64,000 nucleotides of DNA from Pseudobacter ginsenosidimutans. Its GTDB lineage: Bacteria > Bacteroidota > Bacteroidia > Chitinophagales > Chitinophagaceae. The notes beneath the pieces were generated by a model that saw only the letters and a list, made by a program, of their open reading frames with translations, ran no database searches and had not been told where the DNA came from. A program made the position numbers and the translations under genes. Where the stretch lies: the NCBI RefSeq assembly GCF_007970185.1, contig NZ_CP042431.1:6200001-6264000 (forward strand). Reading direction: 5' to 3'. Of this stretch, positions 1-8,563 are shown piece after piece; the first letter of the stretch is position 1; each line of letters opens with the position of its first letter.

Positions 1-2222
1 GACTCTTCGGAAGCCACCCATGCCAGTGCGCCGGAAGGAAAGAAACCCCATCTTTTGTCCGGACCGAACCTGGAGGAACCATCACTCCTGAACGTGAAAG
101 TGGCGAGATACTTGTTATCGAACTTATAGTTCAGCCTTGCAATGGCGGAAGCCAGTGCGCTGGAAGTATAGGTAGAGGTAGGTTTCATCGGCGTGGTGCC
201 ACTTGTGAGGTTGATCATGATATCCTGGTCGGGAAAATTCTGAACACCTGCATAGAAATCCTTGTACATCGCATTTTCAAGAATGAAACCACCCACAGCA
301 GAAAGGGAATGGATCTTATTGAACATTCCGTTATACGTTGCCGTATTTTCGAAAACGGTAGTGGAGGTTTCGCTGTTGCGAATGGTTGCCTGTCCTTTAT
401 GACTGGTATATACAGTGCCTTCCCGACTAAAACGATCAGCAATACTGTTATTGTAATTCACAGAATAGCTGCTGCGCAGCGTCAATGATCTGATGGGCTT
501 GAATTCAACATAGCCCATGGCATTGACACTTTTCCTGTCGGTCAGGTTCTTATTCTTCAAAGAAGTGAGCGGGTTCTCTTCATTGTAACCCGGATCGAAG
601 ATCTTTCCGGATTCATCGAACATCGGGAAATCAGGACGGAAATTCCAGATCTTATCTATCATATCATCCTTGTTGTTCAGCTTCGAATAAGCGCCACTGA
701 CGCGGATGCCTGTATTGATCTTCTCCCCGATCTGTGTATCGAAATTGAAGCGCCCTGTGAAACCCTTCCTGTTACTGCCTTTGATGATACCCTGTTGGTC
801 CACTACACCAACAGCGATATAGTAGTTGGATGCCTGGTTGCCTCCGCGAATGGATACATCGTATTTGGACTCGATGGCGTCCTGCGATAATTCGTTCCAC
901 CAGTTGGTGCTGCCATCGAAGAAGGCGGTGGACTTGAAAGGCGTGGAGGCATAATCCACTTCAGCGCCGGGCACTATCTTGTCGTAATCCAGCACCAGCG
1001 AGATCCCGCCCGTAGTAACACCAGTTCCGAGCGTGCTGAAATAATTGCTGGTGGCATTTTTGATCACGCTCTTGAATTCATCTGTATTGAGCATGCGGAA
1101 CTGATCGCTTTGTTTCTGGATGCCGATATCCGTAGAGAATTCGATCACCGGTCTTTTTGTTTTGGAGCCTTTCTTGGTGGTGACCAGTACAACGCCGCTG
1201 GCGGCACGCGAACCGTAGATAGCGGTAGCAGAAGCGTCTTTAAGGATATCGATGGACTCCACGTCCCGGATATTGAAATCATAGAGGATGGTAGCGATAT
1301 CCGAACCATTCACATTGTATTGGGGAATGCCATCGATCACCCAAAGCGGTTGGTTATTGCCGTTAAGTGAAGAGGTTCCCCTGATCTGGATGGCAACGGG
1401 TGCGCCGGGCGCGCCATTGGCCACCATCACGTTCACACCGGCAGCCTTGCCCTGCAACATGGCAGCCATATCGGCATGTGGCGGAGCGCCTTCCAGGTCT
1501 TTATCTGTAACACGGGCAACGGAGCCTGTAAGATCTTTTGCCTTACTGGTCCCATATCCGATCACTACAATTTCATTCTCGGAGGTATTGCCTTCTTCCA
1601 GTGCAATGCTGATCGCTTTCCTGCTGCCAATGAGCACTTCTTTGGTGATCATGCCCACATGTGAGAACACCAGCACTTTTGCGTGATCACCCGTCTGCAG
1701 TGAGTACCTGCCCTGCTGATCTGTAAGCGTTCCATTCTTTTCTCCTTTCACCATCACCGATACACCGGGCATGGGTTTACCATTCGGACCGGTAACGATG
1801 CCTGTGATGGGCTCGGGCGCTGGTTCTTCGGGCATCACGATCAATCTTGGCGGCGCATCCGGCTTATGCGTTATGATCACGGTATTCTGCACGATGGTAT
1901 AACTGAAAGGCTGTCCTTCGAAACACTTGTTAAGGGTTTCTATCAGGCTGGCATCTTTCAGGGAAACCGTAACCGGCCTGGCCTTCTTCAATAATCTTTC
2001 ATTGAAAAAGAATTGCGTGCCCGTTTGCTGTTGGATGGTGGAAAGCACTTTTTCCAGCGCATCGTTCCTGGCATCGAGCGTAACCTTCTGCCCATAGCTT
2101 TCGGCATAGCCATGAAGGCAAAAGAAGAGGATGAGAAAAGCAGTCAGCTTCATGATCCGCAGCATTTTGGTGATTCCACTACCCCTGGCGGAATAATGGA
2201 AAACAGGAATTTTTAAAAGCAT
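1..2222 (-). CDS. SusC/RagA family TonB-linked outer membrane protein (partial, C-terminus outside window)
   Basis: This is the N-terminal ~740 residues of a TonB-dependent outer membrane transporter that would import a nutrient together with a SusD-type lipoprotein. Translation shows a signal peptide after a short basic leader (MKLTAFLILFFC), then an STN domain of the FecA type that can signal to an anti-sigma factor, a carboxypeptidase-regulatory-like beta domain (ITGIVTGPNGKPMPGVSV), and a TonB plug (IQIRGTSSLNGNNQPLWVIDG; ATAIYGSRAASGVVLVTTKK). The start at 2222 is chosen because its ATG sits in a box shared with the second susC start at 20177; in-frame ATGs at 2165 and 2153 are closer to the signal peptide and remain possible. 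It follows sigma and fecR genes on the same strand, so regulation by trans-envelope signalling is inferred. The substrate cannot be told. Confidence 0.93.
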   Translation of the reverse strand, partial: MLLKIPVFHYSARGSGITKMLRIMKLTAFLILFFCLHGYAESYGQKVTLDARNDALEKVLSTIQQQTGTQFFFNERLLKKARPVTVSLKDASLIETLNKCFEGQPFSYTIVQNTVIITHKPDAPPRLIVMPEEPAPEPITGIVTGPNGKPMPGVSVMVKGEKNGTLTDQQGRYSLQTGDHAKVLVFSHVGMITKEVLIGSRKAISIALEEGNTSENEIVVIGYGTSKAKDLTGSVARVTDKDLEGAPPHADMAAMLQGKAAGVNVMVANGAPGAPVAIQIRGTSSLNGNNQPLWVIDGIPQYNVNGSDIATILYDFNIRDVESIDILKDASATAIYGSRAASGVVLVTTKKGSKTKRPVIEFSTDIGIQKQSDQFRMLNTDEFKSVIKNATSNYFSTLGTGVTTGGISLVLDYDKIVPGAEVDYASTPFKSTAFFDGSTNWWNELSQDAIESKYDVSIRGGNQASNYYIAVGVVDQQGIIKGSNRKGFTGRFNFDTQIGEKINTGIRVSGAYSKLNNKDDMIDKIWNFRPDFPMFDESGKIFDPGYNEENPLTSLKNKNLTDRKSVNAMGYVEFKPIRSLTLRSSYSVNYNNSIADRFSREGTVYTSHKGQATIRNSETSTTVFENTATYNGMFNKIHSLSAVGGFILENAMYKDFYAGVQNFPDQDIMINLTSGTTPMKPTSTYTSSALASAIARLNYKFDNKYLATFTFRSDGSSRFGPDKRWGFFPSGALAWVASEE

Positions 2223-2353
2223 ACCTTTGCTTCAGTTTTGGTTAAAGAATCGCTATCCGCCATTACTGGCGGTGCAGTTGTGTCCACATTTGCAAATAGC
2301 AGGTTCTGCCAAAGCCCGCCGGCAGTGCTTCCTCACTTCCGGCTTTCTTTTTT
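2222..2353 (+). ncRNA. candidate antisense small RNA opposite the fecR-susC gap (locus 1)
   Basis: The plus strand has TACCTTTG at 2222-2229, which fits the Bacteroidota -7 consensus TAnnTTTG. An intrinsic terminator follows at 2311-2353. Transcription would start near 2235 and give an RNA of about 115 nt antisense to the susC leader. No clear -33 TTTG is visible. A matching arrangement lies opposite the second susC (20177-20273), with similar sequence after the -7 box (CAGTTTTGGTTAAA here, CAGTTTGGTTGGTTAAA there). Cis-antisense RNAs opposite susC-like genes (DonS type) are known in Bacteroides; assignment here is inference. Confidence 0.4.
2311..2353 (+). terminator. intrinsic terminator on the plus strand between fecR and susC
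   Basis: An AAAG...CTTT outer stem encloses CCGG-c-AGTG / CACT-t-CCGG with loop CTTCCT, and is followed by CTTTTTT. The T-tract lies on the plus strand although both flanking genes are on the minus strand, so it does not serve fecR. It would end the antisense transcript proposed above. Confidence 0.55.
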
Positions 2354-2366
2354 ATGCAGATGCCTG

Positions 2367-3599
2367 TTAAGGTTTAATGATTACTGAATTGCCTTCCACT
2401 GTAGCTTTTATGTCGCTATACCGGAGAATCTCGAGGAACTGGTTAAGGTTTACGGACCGGGGTATGTTACCGGTGAACCTGTCGGCGGGAATGCCTTTCG
2501 GATACACCACATCAACATTGTACCAACGTTCCATCTGCCGCATCAGGGCAGCTATATCTGTGCTCTTGAAACTGAATTGTCCATTTTTCCAGGCGATCTG
2601 TTGTTGTACATCCACGGCTTTCACCTGGATCTGCCTGTTCTGCAATCCGGGATACAGCAACGCCTGTTGCCCGGGCTTCAATACAACACCACCTGCGATC
2701 TGTGTATTTCCTTTCTGAACTCTTACCGATCCGTTCACCAGTGTTACAGCCGATGCCTCTTCGTTCGTATAGGCATTGATGTTGATACTGGTTCCCAAAA
2801 CCTGCACCACAGCTTCATTGGTACGGACGATAAAGGGTTTGTTCTTATCCTGCTGCACTTCGATATACACTTCGCCCTGCACTTCTATTTCCCTTGTTGC
2901 AGCAAAACTCACAGGGAAGCGGATTGCACTGGCGGCATTCAGCCATACGCGTGAGCCATCGGATAAGGTTAACTGGTATTGACCGCCTTTGGGGGTTGAC
3001 AGGGTATGATATGTAACCGGCATTTCCAGTTTTCCTGTTCTGTGCAGGTCTGTATAATCCAGCATCGCGTTATTACGGGATACACTGGCGCCGGAACCTG
3101 CATCCACCAATTGATTGCCCTTATTGTCCAGCTCCACTTCCCTTCCATTATCCAGGATCAGCACTGCTTTGTCCGTACCCGGCTGGATCGGTTGTAATGA
3201 CTGTTTGCTTTTTTCTGTTGAAGCTGTTTTGCCATTTCCGTTTTTCTGTTCGGGAATCCAGAAAAACCATAAACCTGCTCCAAGCAATACCAGCACCATT
3301 GCCGCCGCATACCAGCGCCATAGCGGCCTGATCTTCCTTACTACAGGTTCTTCCTTCTGTAATAACGCAGGCCCTGCGCCGGCCCGAAAGATGGCCTGCA
3401 GCATTGCATCGGCCGTTCCTTCAGGGAACGACTGCTCCTCCAGTTTTGCAGGCTCCACTTTTTCGATCCATTGTTTCAGGATGGCGTCGTTCTCCGGACG
3501 CTGCAACAGTTCAAAGAGCGCCGCACGCTCAGATCCGGTTGCAGTTCCATTGAAAAACCTGCCCAGTAACCACTCTATCGATGGTGTGTGTTGATCCAT
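2367..3599 (-). CDS. FecR family anti-sigma factor
   Basis: Inner-membrane anti-sigma regulator of 410 residues. The cytoplasmic N-terminal part (about 1-90) would hold the cognate ECF sigma factor. One membrane segment lies near residues 92-113 (WYAAAMVLVLLGAGLWFFW). The periplasmic FecR domain follows (about 195-300; LSTPKGGQYQLTLSDGSRVW), and a C-terminal DUF4974-type domain closes the protein (about 335-410; FTGNIPRSVNLNQFLEIL). This order is typical of Bacteroidota FecR proteins. It lies 64 bases downstream of the sigma gene and upstream of susC, so it should relay the SusC STN-domain signal to that sigma factor. ATG start at 3599. Confidence 0.95.
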   Translation of the reverse strand: MDQHTPSIEWLLGRFFNGTATGSERAALFELLQRPENDAILKQWIEKVEPAKLEEQSFPEGTADAMLQAIFRAGAGPALLQKEEPVVRKIRPLWRWYAAAMVLVLLGAGLWFFWIPEQKNGNGKTASTEKSKQSLQPIQPGTDKAVLILDNGREVELDNKGNQLVDAGSGASVSRNNAMLDYTDLHRTGKLEMPVTYHTLSTPKGGQYQLTLSDGSRVWLNAASAIRFPVSFAATREIEVQGEVYIEVQQDKNKPFIVRTNEAVVQVLGTSININAYTNEEASAVTLVNGSVRVQKGNTQIAGGVVLKPGQQALLYPGLQNRQIQVKAVDVQQQIAWKNGQFSFKSTDIAALMRQMERWYNVDVVYPKGIPADRFTGNIPRSVNLNQFLEILRYSDIKATVEGNSVIIKP

Positions 3600-3663
3600 A
3601 AGGCAAGATGGGTATACAGTAAAGAGACCTGAGCTGAACAGGTTGGGTTAATACTGCTGTAAA

Positions 3664-4254
3664 TTATTTTTCGAGGAGGAGAAGAAGGATGATGGCAAAC
3701 TCGATACGCGCCTGGCAATAAGCTTTCACAGACCGCATCGCGTGGGCAAGATGCACTTTCACTGTCTCAGGCGAAAGGCCCATGATCTCGGCCACTTTCA
3801 TCCGGGGAAGCTGTTGCTCCCGGTTCAGCAGCCAGGCCTGCTTTTGCTGGGGAGGCAAAACGGCAATCGCTTCTTTGATGATGGTGGCAAACTCTTTCTG
3901 TTGCACCAGTTCCTGCAACTGCTGGCTGAAATGCCATTCGGACTGATCGGATTCATGGAGAACACTGTTGTAGCGCGCAATATTTTTCAATGTCCTGAAT
4001 GCCCTGTGTTTGACCATCGTATTCAGGTAGGCTCCGATATTATCGATGGAAGGCAGCTGTTCTCTTTTGATCCAGAGCTGGAGAAAAACCTCCTGAACTA
4101 TTTCTTCGGCAAGTTCCGAGGATTGAACAAGCGCCAGTGAATAAGTGTAAGCCCGGTTCCGGTAAAAATGGAATAATTCAGTGAATGCCTGTTGATCTGA
4201 ACGGGCTATCCGTTCCAGCAGGTGCTTGTGGTTGTATGATTCAGCGGTTAACAA
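3664..4254 (-). CDS. ECF RNA polymerase sigma-70 factor (FecI-like, Bacteroidota type)
   Basis: A 196-residue ECF sigma factor with two recognisable regions: sigma-2 at about residues 20-85 (ELFHFYRNRAYTYSLAL, AEEIVQEVFLQLW) and a sigma-4 helix-turn-helix at about 130-185 (LPPQQKQAWLLNRE, VAEIMGLSPETVKVHLAHAM). The start used is TTG at 4254; no ATG lies between it and the conserved sigma-2 region, and no upstream in-frame ATG is evident. The hydrophobic end (IEFAIILLLLLEK) is common in this family. It is the first gene of the sigma / fecR / susC unit and should drive susC transcription once released by the FecR protein. Confidence 0.93.
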   Translation of the reverse strand: MLTAESYNHKHLLERIARSDQQAFTELFHFYRNRAYTYSLALVQSSELAEEIVQEVFLQLWIKREQLPSIDNIGAYLNTMVKHRAFRTLKNIARYNSVLHESDQSEWHFSQQLQELVQQKEFATIIKEAIAVLPPQQKQAWLLNREQQLPRMKVAEIMGLSPETVKVHLAHAMRSVKAYCQARIEFAIILLLLLEK

Positions 4255-4301
4255 CGGGTTGCAGGGGATTGGTATTGCAATAGTAGAATAATTATGGAAT
4301 T

Positions 4302-4339
4302 CAAAAAAAACAAAAGGGCCAACCTGTAACGGTCAGCCC
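4302..4339 (-). terminator. intrinsic terminator after the beta-helix protein gene
   Basis: Read on the minus strand, GGGCTGACC pairs with GGTTGGCCC (two G-U pairs) around a 6-base loop, followed by TTTTGTTTTTTTT. It lies 23 bases past the stop of the 4362-7175 gene and insulates it from the sigma gene downstream. Confidence 0.8.
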
Positions 4340-4361
4340 CTGTTTCCATAATTCTGCTTTT

Positions 4362-7175
4362 CTATTGCTTTATGATAATCCTGACAATCTGTTCCTGTCC
4401 GTTTGTTGCATACAAATAATACATTCCATTGGGCTGGCCAGAGAGATTGAAGTGAGCAACGCTGGCTACATTATTACCGGCAATGATACAGGAACTGATC
4501 ACCCTGCCTGCATGATCACAGAGCCGGAAAGTATAGCGCGCATCCCATTTCCTGTTCAGGATAAGAACGGTCAATGGACCTCTGGTTGGATTGGGCGCAA
4601 TCACGAGGCGGAAATTCTCCGTTTTGTTTTCTGTGCCATACACGATGAAGCGCTGTTCTACCGTGTCGGCTGCGAGGTAATTCTCATTCCCCTGCTGGAA
4701 AGCTTTCAACACCACTTCCCCTTCACCATTGAAGCTGATGCTATTGCCATTCACTGTTGCCGGTCCGGAAGCCACATGATATCCAACAGGCAGCCCGGAG
4801 CTGGCGCTGGCAGCGGGTTGCAGGATGGATGTCCTCAACTGGTTGGCGATGGCGGGGAAACTGATCTGCTGAGCAGCTTTTGCCACCGGGATGGTCTTCT
4901 CTACTGCAGGAGCGGGAAAATAATTGGTATCCCCTGCCTGCGTTGCACGGATAGTGATATTGCCTGCCCCCAGAATGGTCAATACGCCTTCTTCATTTAC
5001 GGTGGCATTACCGGAAATTACTTCCAGTGTTACGGGAAGGCCGGAATTTGCACTCACCGTGAGCTCTGCAGGATCATCGCCATAAGTGAGCTCAGGTAAT
5101 TCGCCAAATGTGATGGCCTGTGTTTTCCTTTGCCATAGCTCCCATTCCGCAAACTGGGTATTGTTGTTGTTACCGTTGATGAGAATATTGAGCCTGTAAT
5201 AAGTGAAGGCCTGTGTATTGCTGATCTCGAAACTTCGTGTGAGCAGCCGCGTTGGGAAGTCCTCATCTGCCCGGGAGTCCAGGGTAGTCCAGGTGGTACC
5301 GTTATTGGAGCCCAGCAGGGTCCAGTCTTTGGGATCGCGCTCTTCCACATCGTTGGCGGATGTGATGGTATAGCGGGTAACGATGGCGGGTACAGAGGAG
5401 CGATACTGCACCCACAATGTTTTCTTTCCGTTCTGGTAGTACTTTGTATTGATATCGTTATCGATGATATTGGGAAAGTTTTCGAGCGGGCGGTTACTTA
5501 CAAATTGCGCAGTGAGCACACCACCATTATCTGTAATATCGAATGCTCCGGTATTGCCTCCGGGCGTTTCAGGGATGTACACTTTGGGCTCATTCAGGAT
5601 CTGCGTAATGCGTGCGCGCAAAGCAGCGCGCAGTGTATTGCTGAGTTGTTCGGGCGTTGCGATGTTCTGAACAGCAGCGGCGCCCAGCCGGTCTTCCAGT
5701 TGTTGCAGGTAAAGGCTCCGGGGCAGCACATGAGTACCCCAGCTTTCCCAGTATCCATTTCCATTTTTCGTATTACCGATACAGCCCACGCCCCAGTTCC
5801 TGGCGGCTGCAGGACTTTCCACTTTTATATCGCTTTTTGTAGAAAAACAATTCCAGAACATGATCTGTGCGCCTGCCCATGCATGACCGCTGCCCATGTC
5901 TTTCCTGTTCTGAACGCGTATCTGTCCGCCATAAACATTATCGTATAATTGTCCGGTTGCCCAACGGTGATGTGGACCGATGTCTGCCTGTGTATTCTCC
6001 GACACACAATCGAGGAATACATTCGGTCCGGGTACTTTCGATCCGCTTACATAATCGTGGCGGCCTCCCCAGGTGAAACAACGCTGGAAGAAATTGGAAG
6101 TAGCATTGCCTTCCAGATTGAAAGAATATTTCCTGCTGCCGGTGGTCACGGATTTCGGATCTATCATCGCACAATCCTGTACCGTATTGAAGCGGCTCAT
6201 ATTGGACAGGTTGACCGCAGCATATCCGAAATACTTCACTATCACATCACGCACCCAGCAGTTCTCTGCCCTGTTCAACTGAATGCCGTTCCATCCGTGG
6301 TTTTCATCACTATCACCTTCGAAGTCGGATTCAAGGCGCATGTTCTCGATACCGCTGTTGGAAATACGCCCAACGATATTCGATTTGTATACTTCTCCTC
6401 CACCATAACGGGTTTCCATCGGGTCCATTACCGGAATATCCACTGTAATGGTATTGCCATTCACGGCAGTGATGGTGCGTTCGAAAGTGGTCTTGTATCC
6501 TGAAGCCACCCAGCCGTATTGCGCAACATCCAGCAATGTGATCCAGTCTTCATTGGGTGTGCGCTGGATCACCACTTTGTCGCCTGGCGTAAACGAATGC
6601 CCGGCAGCAACATCAAAACTGCTGACACCAGCAGGAACATAACTGGTAGTGATACGCGCTTTTGTGCCGGCAACCTCACCATAACCACTACCGCTCCCCT
6701 GCAAAATGATCAGCGTATGCTGGGATTTTTGTGTGGCATTCAAAACCGTTCCGTCAACACCATTTCCTTCGCCACGCAGCACCACTCCAGAGCTCCGGAT
6801 ATACAGGGGCCCTTCCACCAGGTAGAGCCCTCTCTTCAGCAGGATGGCGCCACGGAATCCATTGGCATCCGGCGTCAATGCAGCTACACGATCGATGGCA
6901 GCCTGTATCAGTGCGCGGCAATCGCCTTCAGCAGGGCTTACTGTTTCAACAACCGGCAATACTGGAAGAGACACACCGCCTCCCCTGTAACCCGAATGCG
7001 AAAAATCAGGCACGCGGTTTACCGTTTCTGTTTGTCCCTGGTTGGCATAAGGCGTGTAAACCAGTTTTCCATTTTCCAGATATACCAGCGGCGTTTGCGC
7101 GGTAGCGATAGCTGTGTAGAATAATGAGAAGATAGCGAGCAAAAGCCCGCTGAAAAATGTAGAAGTTTTCTTCAT
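4362..7175 (-). CDS. secreted parallel beta-helix protein with discoidin-like and Ig-like domains and T9SS type A sorting tail
   Basis: Predicted extracellular protein of 937 residues, possibly a polysaccharide-active enzyme. It has a signal peptide (ending near TAIATAQ), then a right-handed beta-helix region of about 400 residues of pectate-lyase-like fold (GAILLKRGLYLVEGPLYIRS; clusters of N and G turns). A discoidin/F5-F8-type-C-like domain follows (ENFPNIIDNDINTKYYQNG ... DPKDWTLLGSNNG), then two Ig-like repeats (LTYGDDPAELTVSANSGLPV and the related QISFPAIANQ copy), and a T9SS type A tail (LVIAPNPTRGPLTVLIL to the end). The start is the ATG at 7175, which directly precedes the signal peptide; a TTG nine codons upstream is in frame. 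It stands alone with its own terminator. The beta-helix fold is inferred from pattern, and the catalytic residues and substrate are not identifiable by eye. Confidence 0.85.
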   Translation of the reverse strand: MKKTSTFFSGLLLAIFSLFYTAIATAQTPLVYLENGKLVYTPYANQGQTETVNRVPDFSHSGYRGGGVSLPVLPVVETVSPAEGDCRALIQAAIDRVAALTPDANGFRGAILLKRGLYLVEGPLYIRSSGVVLRGEGNGVDGTVLNATQKSQHTLIILQGSGSGYGEVAGTKARITTSYVPAGVSSFDVAAGHSFTPGDKVVIQRTPNEDWITLLDVAQYGWVASGYKTTFERTITAVNGNTITVDIPVMDPMETRYGGGEVYKSNIVGRISNSGIENMRLESDFEGDSDENHGWNGIQLNRAENCWVRDVIVKYFGYAAVNLSNMSRFNTVQDCAMIDPKSVTTGSRKYSFNLEGNATSNFFQRCFTWGGRHDYVSGSKVPGPNVFLDCVSENTQADIGPHHRWATGQLYDNVYGGQIRVQNRKDMGSGHAWAGAQIMFWNCFSTKSDIKVESPAAARNWGVGCIGNTKNGNGYWESWGTHVLPRSLYLQQLEDRLGAAAVQNIATPEQLSNTLRAALRARITQILNEPKVYIPETPGGNTGAFDITDNGGVLTAQFVSNRPLENFPNIIDNDINTKYYQNGKKTLWVQYRSSVPAIVTRYTITSANDVEERDPKDWTLLGSNNGTTWTTLDSRADEDFPTRLLTRSFEISNTQAFTYYRLNILINGNNNNTQFAEWELWQRKTQAITFGELPELTYGDDPAELTVSANSGLPVTLEVISGNATVNEEGVLTILGAGNITIRATQAGDTNYFPAPAVEKTIPVAKAAQQISFPAIANQLRTSILQPAASASSGLPVGYHVASGPATVNGNSISFNGEGEVVLKAFQQGNENYLAADTVEQRFIVYGTENKTENFRLVIAPNPTRGPLTVLILNRKWDARYTFRLCDHAGRVISSCIIAGNNVASVAHFNLSGQPNGMYYLYATNGQEQIVRIIIKQ

Positions 7176-7280
7176 AGCGGCAAGTTTAGTTAGCGGATTC
7201 AAACTACGATCGAATATGCTATTGCAACTAAACTAAAACCGCATTGTATTGAGTTATTTGGGCAATGCAGACGAGCCTGC

Positions 7281-7544
7281 TTATCCTATCGATTCAACCA
7301 CCTTGAGTTTGGTGATCTCGAAACCGCTGAAAATGCGGGATAGATTGGCATCGCCGGAAGACAAATAGTTCTTGATATTACTCTGACTGATTATACGCCA
7401 GAAATTCTTTCCCTTCAGATCATCATAATCCCTTGTGTTCACAAAGAAACCAATGAATGGATCCCTCGACTTAAAACTTACCTTAACCGCCTGACGGTCG
7501 AATTCAATCTTTTGGATAAAGGAATCGATCTGTGTATTTGTCAT
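7281..7544 (-). CDS. small protein of unknown function, paralogue of the 54.5-kb small protein
   Basis: An 87-residue soluble protein with no signal peptide or membrane segment. It aligns over nearly its whole length with the product of 54470-54721: both start M(S/T)NxQI and share F-G-F/LFV-T-DY-LK-KNFWR, then NI-N, GD-N, and IFSGFE-TKL near the end. This paralogy is the best evidence that it is a real gene. I do not recognise the family. It sits divergently, about 240 bases from a fatty-acid desaturase gene; its paralogue sits next to a FabH-like synthase gene, so a lipid-related link is possible but weak. Confidence 0.75.
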   Translation of the reverse strand: MTNTQIDSFIQKIEFDRQAVKVSFKSRDPFIGFFVNTRDYDDLKGKNFWRIISQSNIKNYLSSGDANLSRIFSGFEITKLKVVESIG

Positions 7545-7786
7545 TTAAAATAGATTTAGTCAACAGCCTGTTGCAACAGGCGTTTATACAATAAAAAGGA
7601 AGGAAATTGTTGATAAGAGAAGGTGCAGCGGTGAAGATAGCATTAATAATCCCTATATTCATCTTGTTGGGTATTTATTAACAATACTTAGCGTACCTTA
7701 CAGGTAATAGACCAGCGAATCACTCATGCTGTAGTTCCCGCTTCTCCACTATCAGTTTTCCGCAATCTATCTTTAAATTCTATTTT

Positions 7787-8524
7787 ATGTGGATACTGAT
7801 CTTTTTTATCGTTATTTGGTACTCTTCACTTTTCTGCCAGACATTCTTTCAACACAGATACGCCGCTCACCGGGCATTCAGGATGAATAAATTCTGGGAA
7901 CGCGTGTTTTTCATTTTTACATATATCACGCAAGGTTCTTCTTATATGAGCCCAAGAACGTATGGCATTCTGCATCGCATGCACCATGCGTATACAGACA
8001 CAGAAAAGGACCCGCATTCTCCGGAATTCTCAAAGAATGTATTTCAAATGATGTTGCGCACACGTAATATCTACAATAAGATACATAAGGGAAAAGTGCA
8101 GGTGGAAGAAAGATTTACCCATAATCTGCCGGAGTGGTTGGCCTTCGACAAGATTGCCAGTTCTCCATTGTCGCGCATTTTGTGGTCCGTGGCCTACCTG
8201 GCATTATTTCTATTATTATCGCCCACTTTATGGTGGTTATTGTTATTGCCAGTTGTGATCACCATGGGTGCTTTTCACGGAGCCATCATCAACTGGTATG
8301 CCCACAAATATGGTTATACGAATTTCAAATTGAAGAATACCTCTCAGAACCTGCTGGTAGTGGATGTATTGATGCTGGGAGAATCTTATCACAACAATCA
8401 CCACAAGAATCCCAATTCCATCAATTTCGGAAAACGCTGGCATGAACTGGATCCGGTTTATCCTTTAATAAGATTCCTGGCCTGGTGCAGGATCATCAAG
8501 CTCAGGAATCAGCCACAGGAGTAA
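7787..8524 (+). CDS. membrane fatty-acid (acyl-CoA type) desaturase
   Basis: A di-iron integral membrane desaturase that would introduce a double bond into acyl chains. All three histidine boxes are present: H23RYAAH28 (HX4H), H63RMHH67 (HXXHH) and H202NNHH206 (HXXHH), with an extra H173 typical of acyl-CoA desaturases. Hydrophobic segments lie at about 2-20, 40-55 and 130-165. At 245 residues it is shorter than common delta-9 desaturases (about 300), the N-terminal helices being compact. A promoter-like TATCTTTA lies at 7768-7775, only about 12 bases before the ATG, so the leader would be very short if that box is used. It appears monocistronic. Confidence 0.9.
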   Translation: MWILIFFIVIWYSSLFCQTFFQHRYAAHRAFRMNKFWERVFFIFTYITQGSSYMSPRTYGILHRMHHAYTDTEKDPHSPEFSKNVFQMMLRTRNIYNKIHKGKVQVEERFTHNLPEWLAFDKIASSPLSRILWSVAYLALFLLLSPTLWWLLLLPVVITMGAFHGAIINWYAHKYGYTNFKLKNTSQNLLVVDVLMLGESYHNNHHKNPNSINFGKRWHELDPVYPLIRFLAWCRIIKLRNQPQE

Positions 8525-8563
8525 TGTTTCTCTTTTTTGAACGGATGACGTATCTTACTGTCC

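Noticed and set aside
2311..2353. fecR terminator for the minus strand
   Set aside because: The T-tract lies on the plus strand; on the minus strand the hairpin is preceded by A's and not followed by T's.
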